Shown here: positions 1 to 5,615 of the stretch, one piece after another
Layout: each line of letters starts with the position of its first letter
How positions within the stretch are numbered: position 1 is the first letter of the stretch
Assembly: GCA_049700035.1 (NCBI GenBank)
Contig: JBNAWC010000047.1
Span: forward strand, 1-9,351
DNA length: 9,351 bases
Direction: 5' to 3'
Origin: JAVZLQ01 sp049700035
GTDB lineage: Archaea > Thermoproteota > Bathyarchaeia > Bathyarchaeales > Bathycorpusculaceae
The notes under the pieces: generated by a model
Told to the model about the DNA's origin: nothing
What the model saw: the letters and a program-made list of their open reading frames with translations, nothing else
Databases searched by the model: none
Program-made: the position numbers and the translations under genes

Positions 1-2
1 AA

Positions 3-365
3 ATGCGAATAGGCGAAATAGAATTCGAAATAGAATGCCAAGAAGACCAACTGCAAACAGCAGTAGACCGCATACTCTCAACAGTAACAGAAAAAATGAA
101 ACAAGCCCCACTAATAACAGAACGCGTAGCAGCGCCGCCACGCGCAGAAACATGCAAAAGCCTAATACAAAAACTATGGGAAGAAGGATGGTTCGCCGCG
201 CCCAAAACCCTAAGCGAAGTCCACGAAGAAATGGCAAAACGCGGATTCCACTACGATAGAACGGCTGTTGCCCACGCCCTAATAGACCTAGTAAAGGATG
301 GCGTACTAACACGCGAAGGAAAACTACGCAGATACCAATACGCACAAAAAAGACCACCACCATGA
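3..365 (+). CDS. Small winged-helix protein of the same family as the 4323-4820 gene (5' end possibly outside window)
   Basis: A 120-residue protein of unrecognised family. Residues 1-30 form a short amphipathic strand pair and helix that begins RIGEIEFEIE. Residues 50-113 look like a winged helix-turn-helix: a helix around TCKSLIQKLWEEG, a short hydrophobic turn, a helix around TLSEVHEEMAKRG, a recognition-helix-like AVAHALIDLVKDG and a wing ending RRYQYA. The same order of elements, with a shared RIGE start and shared Cys, Trp, Thr-x-x-E and Leu-Val-x-x-G-Val positions, is found in the protein encoded at 4323-4820, so I read the two as paralogues. A DNA-binding or regulatory role is inference. 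The ATG lies two bases from the window edge, so neither the start nor a ribosome site can be confirmed and the gene may extend upstream. Third codon positions are strongly A/C. The C-terminus ends in four prolines before TGA. Confidence 0.72.
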   Translation: MRIGEIEFEIECQEDQLQTAVDRILSTVTEKMKQAPLITERVAAPPRAETCKSLIQKLWEEGWFAAPKTLSEVHEEMAKRGFHYDRTAVAHALIDLVKDGVLTREGKLRRYQYAQKRPPP

Positions 366-421
366 CGTGAGCTGAAAATGGAGGATATTCAGTTTAACAG
401 TTGAAAATTCTCTCTTAAGGC

Positions 422-467
422 TTAAATTGTGTTAATGCTTATTTTTGTGTTCTGTGTTTGGATGTGA
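422..467 (+). promoter_or_regulatory. Possible promoter and ribosome site for the peptidase gene
   Basis: The 108-bp gap 366-473 holds an AT-rich TATA-like element TTAAATT at 422-428, which would place transcription start near 450. A Shine-Dalgarno-like GGATGTGA lies at 460-467, six bases before the ATG at 474. The ribosome site is convincing and decides the start; the TATA call rests only on composition and distance. I see nothing else in this gap; the T-rich run at 441-446 could also end transcription of the gene before it. Confidence 0.35.
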
Positions 468-473
468 ACTGTC

Positions 474-2258
474 ATGTCTGAAAGTGAAGTTGTTTGGAAT
501 TTGTCCGAAATCTTTCCAAGTCCGTCAGACCCTTCTGTGGAGAAAGCCATGGAAAAAGTAACGGCGATGGCGGAAGCTTTTGCGGAAAAATATCGCGGAA
601 GAATCGGCGAGTTCACAGCTGAAGAGTTGCTAACGTGCCTTCGGGAGTACGAAGCCTATTTGGCTAGGTTAAGAGACATAACATTGTTCTCCGACCTTTC
701 CTTTTCAGCCAACATGACATTGCCAGAAACTCAGACACTTCATGACAAGGTTATGAAGTTAGAGGCGGAGTTGGGCAAACTTTTAGCCTTCTTTGAGCTT
801 GAAGTTGGCAATCTAGTCTACAAAAAGCCCGAGCTTATTGCTGACCCAGTGTTGGCGAATTATAGGCATTTTCTTGAGAAACTGCGGAGGAATGTTCCAC
901 ATAGGCTTTCAGAAACTGAAGAAAAACTCATAATCGACAAGGACCAGTTCGGCGTTTACGCTTGGGAAGAATTCCAGGCAAAGTGGCTTAACACGCGAAT
1001 GTTTGAAGTGATGGTTGAAGGCGAAAAGAAGCTTTTGCCCTTCGGAGCAGCCTACGGATTGTTTATGCATCCAGATAGGGCTACACGCGAGTCTGCTTAC
1101 AAGTCGGTTTTTGGACTTGTCGGAAAGGACGGCGAAATTTTCGCTTCTGCTTTTCGCAATATTTGCAACGACTGGCTAAGCGTGTGCGAATGGCGAAAAT
1201 ATTCTTCGCCGATGGAAGCCAGCCTGATAACCAACGATGTGGACCAGCAAACAATAGACAACCTTTTCAAGGCTGTTGAAGAGAACGTTGGCACATACCA
1301 GCGCTATTTGAGGCTTAAGGCAAGGTTGATGCGGCTGCCAAAGCTTGGATGTCACGACATACTTGCGCCTTTGCCAGACGCTCCAGATATGAAATTCACG
1401 TTTGAACAGGCAAAAGACCTCGTTATCCGCGCATACGCTAGCTTTGACGAAGACTACGCTTTCGCCGTAAAAGACATGTTCCAGCGGAGACACATTGATG
1501 CAACGCCGAGGTATGGCAAGCAGCACGGCGCCTTCTGCGCTGGATGGTTCAATGGCAAAACAGCCTACGTGCTTCAAAGCTTTAACGGAAGGCTTAATGA
1601 CCTTTACACTTTGGCGCATGAGCTTGGGCATGCAACCCACGACTATTACTGTTACAGAAGTCAAACGATTCTAAACTCTAGGGTGCCGATGGTTGTGGCT
1701 GAAACTGCCTCAATATTCGGCGAGCTGCTGCTTACTGACTTGCTGCTTAAAGAAGCGAAAACGGACATGGAGAAAAAGGTGGTTTTATGCAGAATCCTCG
1801 ACGGAGCTGGACGCGTGATTTTCAGCGTGACTTCCCGCGCATGGTTTGAACAGTCGATTTATGAAGCTATAAAACGCGGAGAATACCTAAACCATGAAAC
1901 AATATGTAAGTATTGGGTTGCCGCGAGAGACAAAGCCTACGGCGACACTGTTGAATGGTTTAATGAGATGCTTTCGGAGTGGAGTATAACCCCGCATTAT
2001 TACATGGCAAACTTCAGATTTTACAATTACCCATACGTTTACGCGCAACTCTTCGTTTACGCACTATACCAGAAATACATGAAAGAAGGAAAAGCCTTCG
2101 TTCCAAAAATGAAAAAGATACTTTCAGCGGGAAGCAGCATATCCCCAGTGGAAATCGGAAAAATTGCAGGCTTCGACGTAAACACTAAAGAGTTCTGGCA
2201 AATAGGCATAAAACAATACGAACACTTCCTAAAAGAACTAGAGAAAATAACCCAGTAA
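474..2258 (+). CDS. pepF: M3-family zinc metallopeptidase, oligoendopeptidase F type
   Basis: A 594-residue cytoplasmic-type metallopeptidase that would cut short peptides, a usual late step in peptide turnover. The zinc motif HELGH is at residues 382-386 (His382, catalytic Glu383, His386), and the third ligand is probably Glu410 in the downstream AETASIFGE stretch, 28 residues after the first His. The N-terminus (VVWNLSEIFPSPSDP) is typical of PepF/M3B proteins. The C-terminal Tyr/Phe-rich segment around residues 505-530 corresponds to the family's substrate-binding helix region. Length matches the family's roughly 600 residues and there is no signal peptide. The ATG at 474 is supported by GGATGTGA six bases upstream. 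The gene runs tail-to-tail with the VOC gene, with 11 bp between the stop codons. Codon use is mixed to G/T-ending in most of the gene but becomes clearly A/C-ending over roughly the last 200 bases. Family assignment is firm; the natural substrate is unknown. Confidence 0.95.
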   Translation: MSESEVVWNLSEIFPSPSDPSVEKAMEKVTAMAEAFAEKYRGRIGEFTAEELLTCLREYEAYLARLRDITLFSDLSFSANMTLPETQTLHDKVMKLEAELGKLLAFFELEVGNLVYKKPELIADPVLANYRHFLEKLRRNVPHRLSETEEKLIIDKDQFGVYAWEEFQAKWLNTRMFEVMVEGEKKLLPFGAAYGLFMHPDRATRESAYKSVFGLVGKDGEIFASAFRNICNDWLSVCEWRKYSSPMEASLITNDVDQQTIDNLFKAVEENVGTYQRYLRLKARLMRLPKLGCHDILAPLPDAPDMKFTFEQAKDLVIRAYASFDEDYAFAVKDMFQRRHIDATPRYGKQHGAFCAGWFNGKTAYVLQSFNGRLNDLYTLAHELGHATHDYYCYRSQTILNSRVPMVVAETASIFGELLLTDLLLKEAKTDMEKKVVLCRILDGAGRVIFSVTSRAWFEQSIYEAIKRGEYLNHETICKYWVAARDKAYGDTVEWFNEMLSEWSITPHYYMANFRFYNYPYVYAQLFVYALYQKYMKEGKAFVPKMKKILSAGSSISPVEIGKIAGFDVNTKEFWQIGIKQYEHFLKELEKITQ

Positions 2259-2269
2259 ACGCTCAAACC

Positions 2270-2647
2270 CTAAAATAGTTCTATCCATATGCCGTTTGGG
2301 TCTTCAACGTAAGCCCATCTTCCCTCTTTTGTCTTCATCTCAAGAACTACGTTATAGCCCAATTGTCGCGCCTCTTGCAAAGCCTTGTCAAGGTCTTCAA
2401 CCTTAAAGGCTAGGTGGTCAAGTCCCTCGCCAACAACGTATTCCGTGTTAAACGGGCTGTCTTTCTCGTAATAGTTTAGCTCCAATATTAAGCCGCCTTC
2501 TGGACACTGCAGAACAGCCACCTCGCCCTTTGTCTTCTCAATTTTGCTTTTGTCCAAAATTTTCATACCCAAAAACTTCGTGTAAAAATCAATTGATTTC
2601 TGCATGTCCAAAACTCTTATACCAACATAAGTAAATTTGGCTTTCAT
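2270..2647 (-). CDS. VOC-superfamily (glyoxalase I-like) protein with first metal ligand replaced
   Basis: A 125-residue protein with two beta-alpha-beta-beta-beta modules of the vicinal oxygen chelate fold, a superfamily that includes glyoxalase I, methylmalonyl-CoA epimerase and ring-cleaving dioxygenases. The SIDFYTKFLGMK stretch (residues 18-29) and EDPNGIWIEL near the C-terminus are classic. Aligned by eye with bacterial glyoxalase I, three of the four metal ligands are present (Glu56, His78, Glu123), while the first, normally His, is Tyr7 in FTYVGIRV. Specific glyoxalase activity is therefore not assured, and metal binding may be altered. I chose ATG at 2645-2647. A GTG nine bases upstream (2654-2656) is in frame but would add only Met-Gly-Val and lies within a small inverted repeat. 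No operon partner is visible: the 3' neighbour is convergent and the 5' neighbour divergent. Cytoplasmic. Substrate unknown. Confidence 0.9.
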   Translation of the reverse strand: MKAKFTYVGIRVLDMQKSIDFYTKFLGMKILDKSKIEKTKGEVAVLQCPEGGLILELNYYEKDSPFNTEYVVGEGLDHLAFKVEDLDKALQEARQLGYNVVLEMKTKEGRWAYVEDPNGIWIELF

Positions 2648-2653
2648 AACACC

Positions 2654-2690
2654 CACACGCTTATCGTGTGCGCCTTCAAAGGATAAAAGA
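2654..2690 (-). promoter_or_regulatory. Probable VOC-gene promoter region with a 6-bp inverted repeat
   Basis: On the minus strand a TATA-like TTTTATCC is centred near 2686, giving a predicted transcription start near 2660 and a short leader before the ATG at 2647. A perfect inverted repeat, CACACG-CTTAT-CGTGTG (2654-2670), covers the predicted start site. It could be an operator, an mRNA hairpin at the 5' end, or chance. Position relative to the TATA element is the only support. Confidence 0.3.
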
Positions 2691-2744
2691 CTTATGAAGC
2701 CTTTCTGAAGTGAAAACTGAAAATCTAGAGGGGGCTAGTCGCTA

Positions 2745-3338
2745 TTGGCTGAAAACTACGCCAAAAATACATTAAAATTCGTCGTCGAACACCTAGAACC
2801 AGAAATCAGCACATGGCTACAAATAGAATACACGCACACTTCAGAAATCGTCGGCAAAAACCGCCTAATATTCACAAATGTTAAAAACGAAACGGACAAA
2901 GCCAAACTCTCAAGCCTCGGAACAGTAAAAGAACAAAGCTTTGCCGAAATCTACAACCCAAAAGAAATAGTAATCCTAGACCCAAAAGCAAAATTGCCGC
3001 TTAAACCAGAAGACCTAACAAACAAAAAAGCCGTTGTCATCGGCGGAATTTTAGGCGACAACCCGCCAAAGGGAAGAACAAAACGTTTTATAACAAACCG
3101 TTGCCCAGAGGCAATAGCGCGCAACATCGGAAAAAGCCAGTTTGCAATCGACGGCGCAGTTTATATGGCTAAACTTGTAAGCGAAGGATTTAGGCTTGAG
3201 GAAATCCCAATAAAGAAAGGATTAACCATAAAACTAAACGAACACCACTCAATCTACTTGCCATACGCTTACCCGCTGAAAGACGGCAAACCACTAATCC
3301 ACAAGGCGCTAATAGAATATTTATCAAAAAGCGAGTAG
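2745..3338 (+). CDS. SFM1-like SPOUT-family SAM-dependent methyltransferase
   Basis: A 197-residue protein that I recognise as the SFM1/DUF431 type of SPOUT methyltransferase. The yeast member methylates an arginine of ribosomal protein uS3 (Rps3); what archaeal members modify is not something I can state. Diagnostic segments are VVIGGILGDNPPKGRT (residues 97-112), the cofactor-loop region of the family, then the QFAIDGAVYMA helix (132-142) and the C-terminal IPIKKGLTIKLNEHHSIYLPY stretch (154-174, given here as its recognisable core) followed by KDGKPLI. Length is close to that of yeast SFM1. The start is TTG at 2745, with a purine-rich GAGGGGG about ten bases upstream; no better start lies nearby. 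The gene ends two bases before the convergent stop of the 3341-3859 gene. Codons mostly end in A or C. Soluble; probably acts on the translation machinery, by family analogy only. Confidence 0.85.
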   Translation: MAENYAKNTLKFVVEHLEPEISTWLQIEYTHTSEIVGKNRLIFTNVKNETDKAKLSSLGTVKEQSFAEIYNPKEIVILDPKAKLPLKPEDLTNKKAVVIGGILGDNPPKGRTKRFITNRCPEAIARNIGKSQFAIDGAVYMAKLVSEGFRLEEIPIKKGLTIKLNEHHSIYLPYAYPLKDGKPLIHKALIEYLSKSE

Positions 3339-3340
3339 AA

Positions 3341-3859
3341 TTAACTCTTAACCGCCAATTTAGCCCTAACTTTCGGCAATACTTCCTTCTGCACTTGCAC
3401 AACACCAAAAGTCGTAAGCCTATACTTGTCATCAGCGGTCTTCGCAACTAACTGACCCTTAACAAGCTCACCCAAACGCGTACTCGTAATTTTTGCGCTT
3501 TTTCCAAGCCTCACTTGCAAATCCTCCTTAGAAGCAGCATCACTACCAACTAAACCAAGCTGAAAACCAACATAATAGGCAAGAAGCCACAACAACAAAG
3601 TCTCATTGTCCGTAAGCCTATCCTTCGAAACAAGCAGATTCGCACCCTCATTAGAGAAGCCAATAATCCCCTCACAGTCCTTGACAAGCAACTGCAAATC
3701 AACGTTCAACCTAAGCCTCTTAGAAATCTCAAAAGAGGGAACGAACTCGCTGAAAAACCTGTTTACGCTGAGCCAAACCTCTTCAAAACTGCCAACAAAC
3801 GTTTTCTCCAAATCACCATACTTCACGTGCACTGTTAACGTTTTGTTTTCTCCGCTCAA
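3341..3859 (-). CDS. Third gene of paralogous small-protein operon: N-terminal hairpin/helix module plus winged-helix-like C-terminus
   Basis: A 172-residue protein of unrecognised family. Residues 7-38 form the operon's shared N-terminal module: beta strand, Gly-Asp turn, strand, then a helix starting GSFEEVW. Residues 62-165 align by eye with the second gene: EGIIGFSNEGANLLVS against KGIIEYTTEGPVIVA, then LTDNETLLLWLLAY against LTHYEAIGLVLYA, then a basic RLGELVKGQLV against RLNEMTKRGQV, a strand-rich wing YRLTTFGVVQ, and a final helix QKEVLPKVRAKL. The helix pair around 113-146 plus wing looks like a winged helix, so nucleic-acid binding is plausible but inferred. The TTG start overlaps the previous gene's stop by 4 bp (3856-3859), indicating translational coupling. 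The stop is two bases from the convergent methyltransferase stop. Codons are strongly G/T-ending, unlike gatDE on the same strand. Confidence 0.75.
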   Translation of the reverse strand: MSGENKTLTVHVKYGDLEKTFVGSFEEVWLSVNRFFSEFVPSFEISKRLRLNVDLQLLVKDCEGIIGFSNEGANLLVSKDRLTDNETLLLWLLAYYVGFQLGLVGSDAASKEDLQVRLGKSAKITSTRLGELVKGQLVAKTADDKYRLTTFGVVQVQKEVLPKVRAKLAVKS

Positions 3860-4326
3860 CCCATCTTACCCCGAAGCCTAGCCAAAACCTCATCCTCAAT
3901 CCATCTTTCACCCTGAACAGTCAGCTTAAATTCAGGCTTATTCGGGTCTGGCTTATACACTTGACCACGCTTAGTCATCTCATTAAGCCTCGCTGGAACC
4001 ATGCACTTGATTCCGCTAGACTCCAAAAGCTTGGTTATCTGCGCCGCCGTGTTCCGCCTATCATCAGAAGCATACAAAACAAGCCCAATAGCCTCATAAT
4101 GCGTTAGGTTTTCACGTGCAACAATCACTGGACCCTCTGTCGTGTATTCAATGATGCCCTTCAACTGCGCCTTCGAAGGAACAACCTTGCTCGAAACAAG
4201 CGTTGAGATTTTGTCCATAAAATTCTCTGGAATAGCCTCAAGCATCTCAAGAATTTCCTGCGGACTATCGCCCTCAACAACTATTTCGCCGAACTGCGTC
4301 TTTATACGCGCCTCAATCCTCTTCAT
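3856..4326 (-). CDS. Second gene of paralogous small-protein operon
   Basis: A 156-residue protein of unrecognised family, paralogous to the next gene. Residues 1-46 carry the N-terminal module (strand IEARIKTQFGE, strand IVVEG, helix SPQEILEMLEAIP). Residues 54-72 hold a Gly-Ile-Ile-Glu-Tyr...Glu-Gly-Pro strand pair. Residues 73-156 form a helical domain: LTHYEAIGLVLYAS, then a helix-turn-helix-like TAAQITKLLESSG, the turn VPARLNEMTKRGQV, and a wing/helix FKLTVQGERWIEDEVL. The Thr-Ala-Ala-Gln...Val-Pro-Ala-Arg-Leu-Asn-Glu-Met order resembles winged-helix DNA-binding proteins; function is not established. The ATG at 4324-4326 overlaps the upstream gene's stop as ATGA and is preceded by an excellent GGAGGAGGGG at 4334-4343, seven bases away and encoded within the upstream gene's Ser-Gly-Gly-Gly-Glu C-terminus. 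Confidence 0.77.
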   Translation of the reverse strand: MKRIEARIKTQFGEIVVEGDSPQEILEMLEAIPENFMDKISTLVSSKVVPSKAQLKGIIEYTTEGPVIVARENLTHYEAIGLVLYASDDRRNTAAQITKLLESSGIKCMVPARLNEMTKRGQVYKPDPNKPEFKLTVQGERWIEDEVLARLRGKMG

Positions 4327-4820
4327 AGGCTTTCCCCTCCTCCGCTACGGGCTAATGCCTCCTTCTCGGCTAGGATATAAACGTAACCAGCATCCGTTTT
4401 CCAACGCCTAACAACCCCCTTCCTAACAAGCCCAAAAAGCGCCCCACTTAAAACCTTCCCAGAAAAACTCAACCCATTAGCCTCCAAAGCACCGCGCAAC
4501 TCCTCTATGGTGCGTGGACGCCACTTCCCCCAGTCAGACTCAAGGATTTTCAAAATGGCTTCGTCGCATTTCTCAGTTCGGACAATTTTTGGAAACTTCT
4601 GCAGTGTTGGCTCTTCCTTCGCTTCCGCCTTCACCGTCAGTTTAGCCACTGTCTTGGGCTTTAAACCTTCAAAAGCCTTCTGAACATTAACGATTAAGTT
4701 CGGCAAATCCTCAATCGTCTCCAAAACCTCCTCGCGTGTGCCACTCACTTCAACCTCATACTCGCCAATCCTAAAACGCAACGCAAAAAACCCTTGACCA
4801 TCCTTCCCCTTACAATGCAA
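4323..4820 (-). CDS. First gene of paralogous small-protein operon: hairpin/helix module plus winged helix
   Basis: A 165-residue protein of unrecognised family that leads the three-gene operon. Residues 13-40 are the shared N-terminal module: ALRFRIGEYEVEVSG then helix REEVLETIEDL. Residues 41-85 are a Lys/Glu-rich linker. Residues 86-152 form a winged-helix-like domain: helix CDEAILKILESD, a Trp-Gly-Lys-Trp turn, helix TIEELRGALEANG, recognition-like VLSGALFGLVRKG, and a wing ending GYVYIL. This C-terminal half matches the 3-365 protein rather than the two genes downstream. A TTG start at 4818-4820 is used here; another TTG at codon 14 (4779-4781) would begin directly at the conserved LRFRIGE and cannot be excluded. 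Divergent from the zinc-ribbon membrane gene across a 153-bp gap. Codons are almost all G/T-ending. A regulatory role is inference. Confidence 0.75.
   Translation of the reverse strand: MHCKGKDGQGFFALRFRIGEYEVEVSGTREEVLETIEDLPNLIVNVQKAFEGLKPKTVAKLTVKAEAKEEPTLQKFPKIVRTEKCDEAILKILESDWGKWRPRTIEELRGALEANGLSFSGKVLSGALFGLVRKGVVRRWKTDAGYVYILAEKEALARSGGGESL
4334..4343 (-). promoter_or_regulatory. Strong internal Shine-Dalgarno for the second operon gene
   Basis: GGAGGAGGGG read on the minus strand, seven bases before the ATG at 4326. It lies inside the end of the upstream coding region and fixes the downstream start at the ATGA overlap. Confidence 0.75.
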
Positions 4821-4973
4821 CCCTCATCCCCACCGCCCTTATAATGATGCTCGCATGTGCATTTAGATTTTACGTATCGCATTCTGATATATGTCGAAAA
4901 AGGAAATAGCATATTAAATATTAATATACTCTAGTTCTAAGTAGCGCACCAACCCCAAAACAGAGGAATCTGC
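4821..4973. promoter_or_regulatory. Divergent promoter region
   Basis: This 153-bp AT-rich gap separates the minus-strand three-gene operon from the plus-strand zinc-ribbon gene, and I find no coding sequence in it. For the minus operon, ATTATAAG (4838-4845) is a good TATA candidate that would start transcription close to the TTG at 4820, implying a leaderless or nearly leaderless mRNA. For the plus gene, the AT run at 4911-4928, which includes a perfect 10-bp palindrome ATATTAATAT (4918-4927), sits at a distance predicting a start near 4945. A GAGGA at 4963-4967 is the plus gene's ribosome site. A second TATA-like GATATATG lies at 4886-4893. Regulation of one side by products of the other would be natural here but is not shown. 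Confidence 0.45.
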
Positions 4974-5603
4974 TTGGTTAAAAAGGCAATACTCGTTTGG
5001 ATTTTCAGCTCACTAACAATCATCGCCTCAGCGCACCTAATCGAAGCAATATCCGTTTTGCTTTTTAACGGCGAAATTAGGCTTTTAAGCCTCTACCCAT
5101 TCATAGGCGAAAAACTGCAGATGCTAACTCCCGCAGCGTATTTTTGGATAAGCCTCTTCTCCGCTTTCACGCTTTGGGGAATAACATGCACAATAGCCTT
5201 CGAAAACCCAGTTGACGCTTTTCTAAACAAGATACTTTCAGACGCGAAAAAGCAGAGCGCTGTTGAAACACAGCTTGTTGAAGACAAGAGTGAAGTTATA
5301 GATTTGATGAATGAAACAATTGAGGCAAGCAATGAAGTGCTATTGCAGGTTAGGGACTTAATATATAACATAAGAGCTGAAGTGAAGGAGATTCAGCCCT
5401 TGAAGGAGCTTATGGAAAAGGTTAAGGTTGAAGTTGGAGCTTTGAAGCGTGAGGTCAAGAGGATAGAGGAGAATGTTAAATTTCCAATACTTTGTCCAGC
5501 ATGTGGAAAACCTCTTCTTCCAGAGTTTAAGATGTGCCCATATTGTGGTGAACAGATAAAGGCGCAGTATCCAGCGCTTATTGAAGTGAAAGATGCCAAG
5601 TGA
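4974..5603 (+). CDS. Two-TM, coiled-coil, zinc-ribbon membrane protein
   Basis: A 209-residue membrane protein of unrecognised family. Two hydrophobic helices, residues 5-31 and 53-76, are joined by a short loop. A long charged helical region follows (85-170, heptad-like with MNETIEASNEVLLQVRDL and ELMEKVKVEVGALKREV), probably a coiled coil. The C-terminus is a zinc ribbon, CPAC at 174-177 and CPYC at 188-191, of the short rubredoxin-like type often found at the ends of archaeal membrane and signalling proteins. Both termini are probably cytoplasmic, which would place the coiled coil and zinc ribbon inside the cell. The start is TTG at 4974, six bases after GAGGA. Codons end mainly in A/C up to about 5220 and in G/T afterwards, with no break in the frame. 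The gene is convergent with gatE (12 bp between stops) and divergent from the winged-helix operon. A scaffold or sensor role is only a guess. Confidence 0.85.
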   Translation: MVKKAILVWIFSSLTIIASAHLIEAISVLLFNGEIRLLSLYPFIGEKLQMLTPAAYFWISLFSAFTLWGITCTIAFENPVDAFLNKILSDAKKQSAVETQLVEDKSEVIDLMNETIEASNEVLLQVRDLIYNIRAEVKEIQPLKELMEKVKVEVGALKREVKRIEENVKFPILCPACGKPLLPEFKMCPYCGEQIKAQYPALIEVKDAK

Positions 5604-5615
5604 AAAAGCTGCCTT

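Noticed and set aside
35..259. An Arg/Asn/Thr-rich frame overlapping the first gene
   Set aside because: Its composition is that of an out-of-frame reading of A/C-rich sequence, and the 3-365 frame has a paralogue.
366..473. A possible small RNA or tRNA in the gap before the peptidase gene
   Set aside because: No cloverleaf arms, box motifs or stable stem were seen. The gap is explained by a promoter and ribosome site.
1176..1664. A 162-codon minus-strand open frame inside the peptidase gene
   Set aside because: It is opposite the zinc-site coding region of a well-supported peptidase and has no recognisable protein character.
2645..2656. GTG start for the VOC gene
   Set aside because: It adds only three residues, has no better ribosome site and lies within the inverted repeat. 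ATG at 2647 is preferred, though the difference is small.
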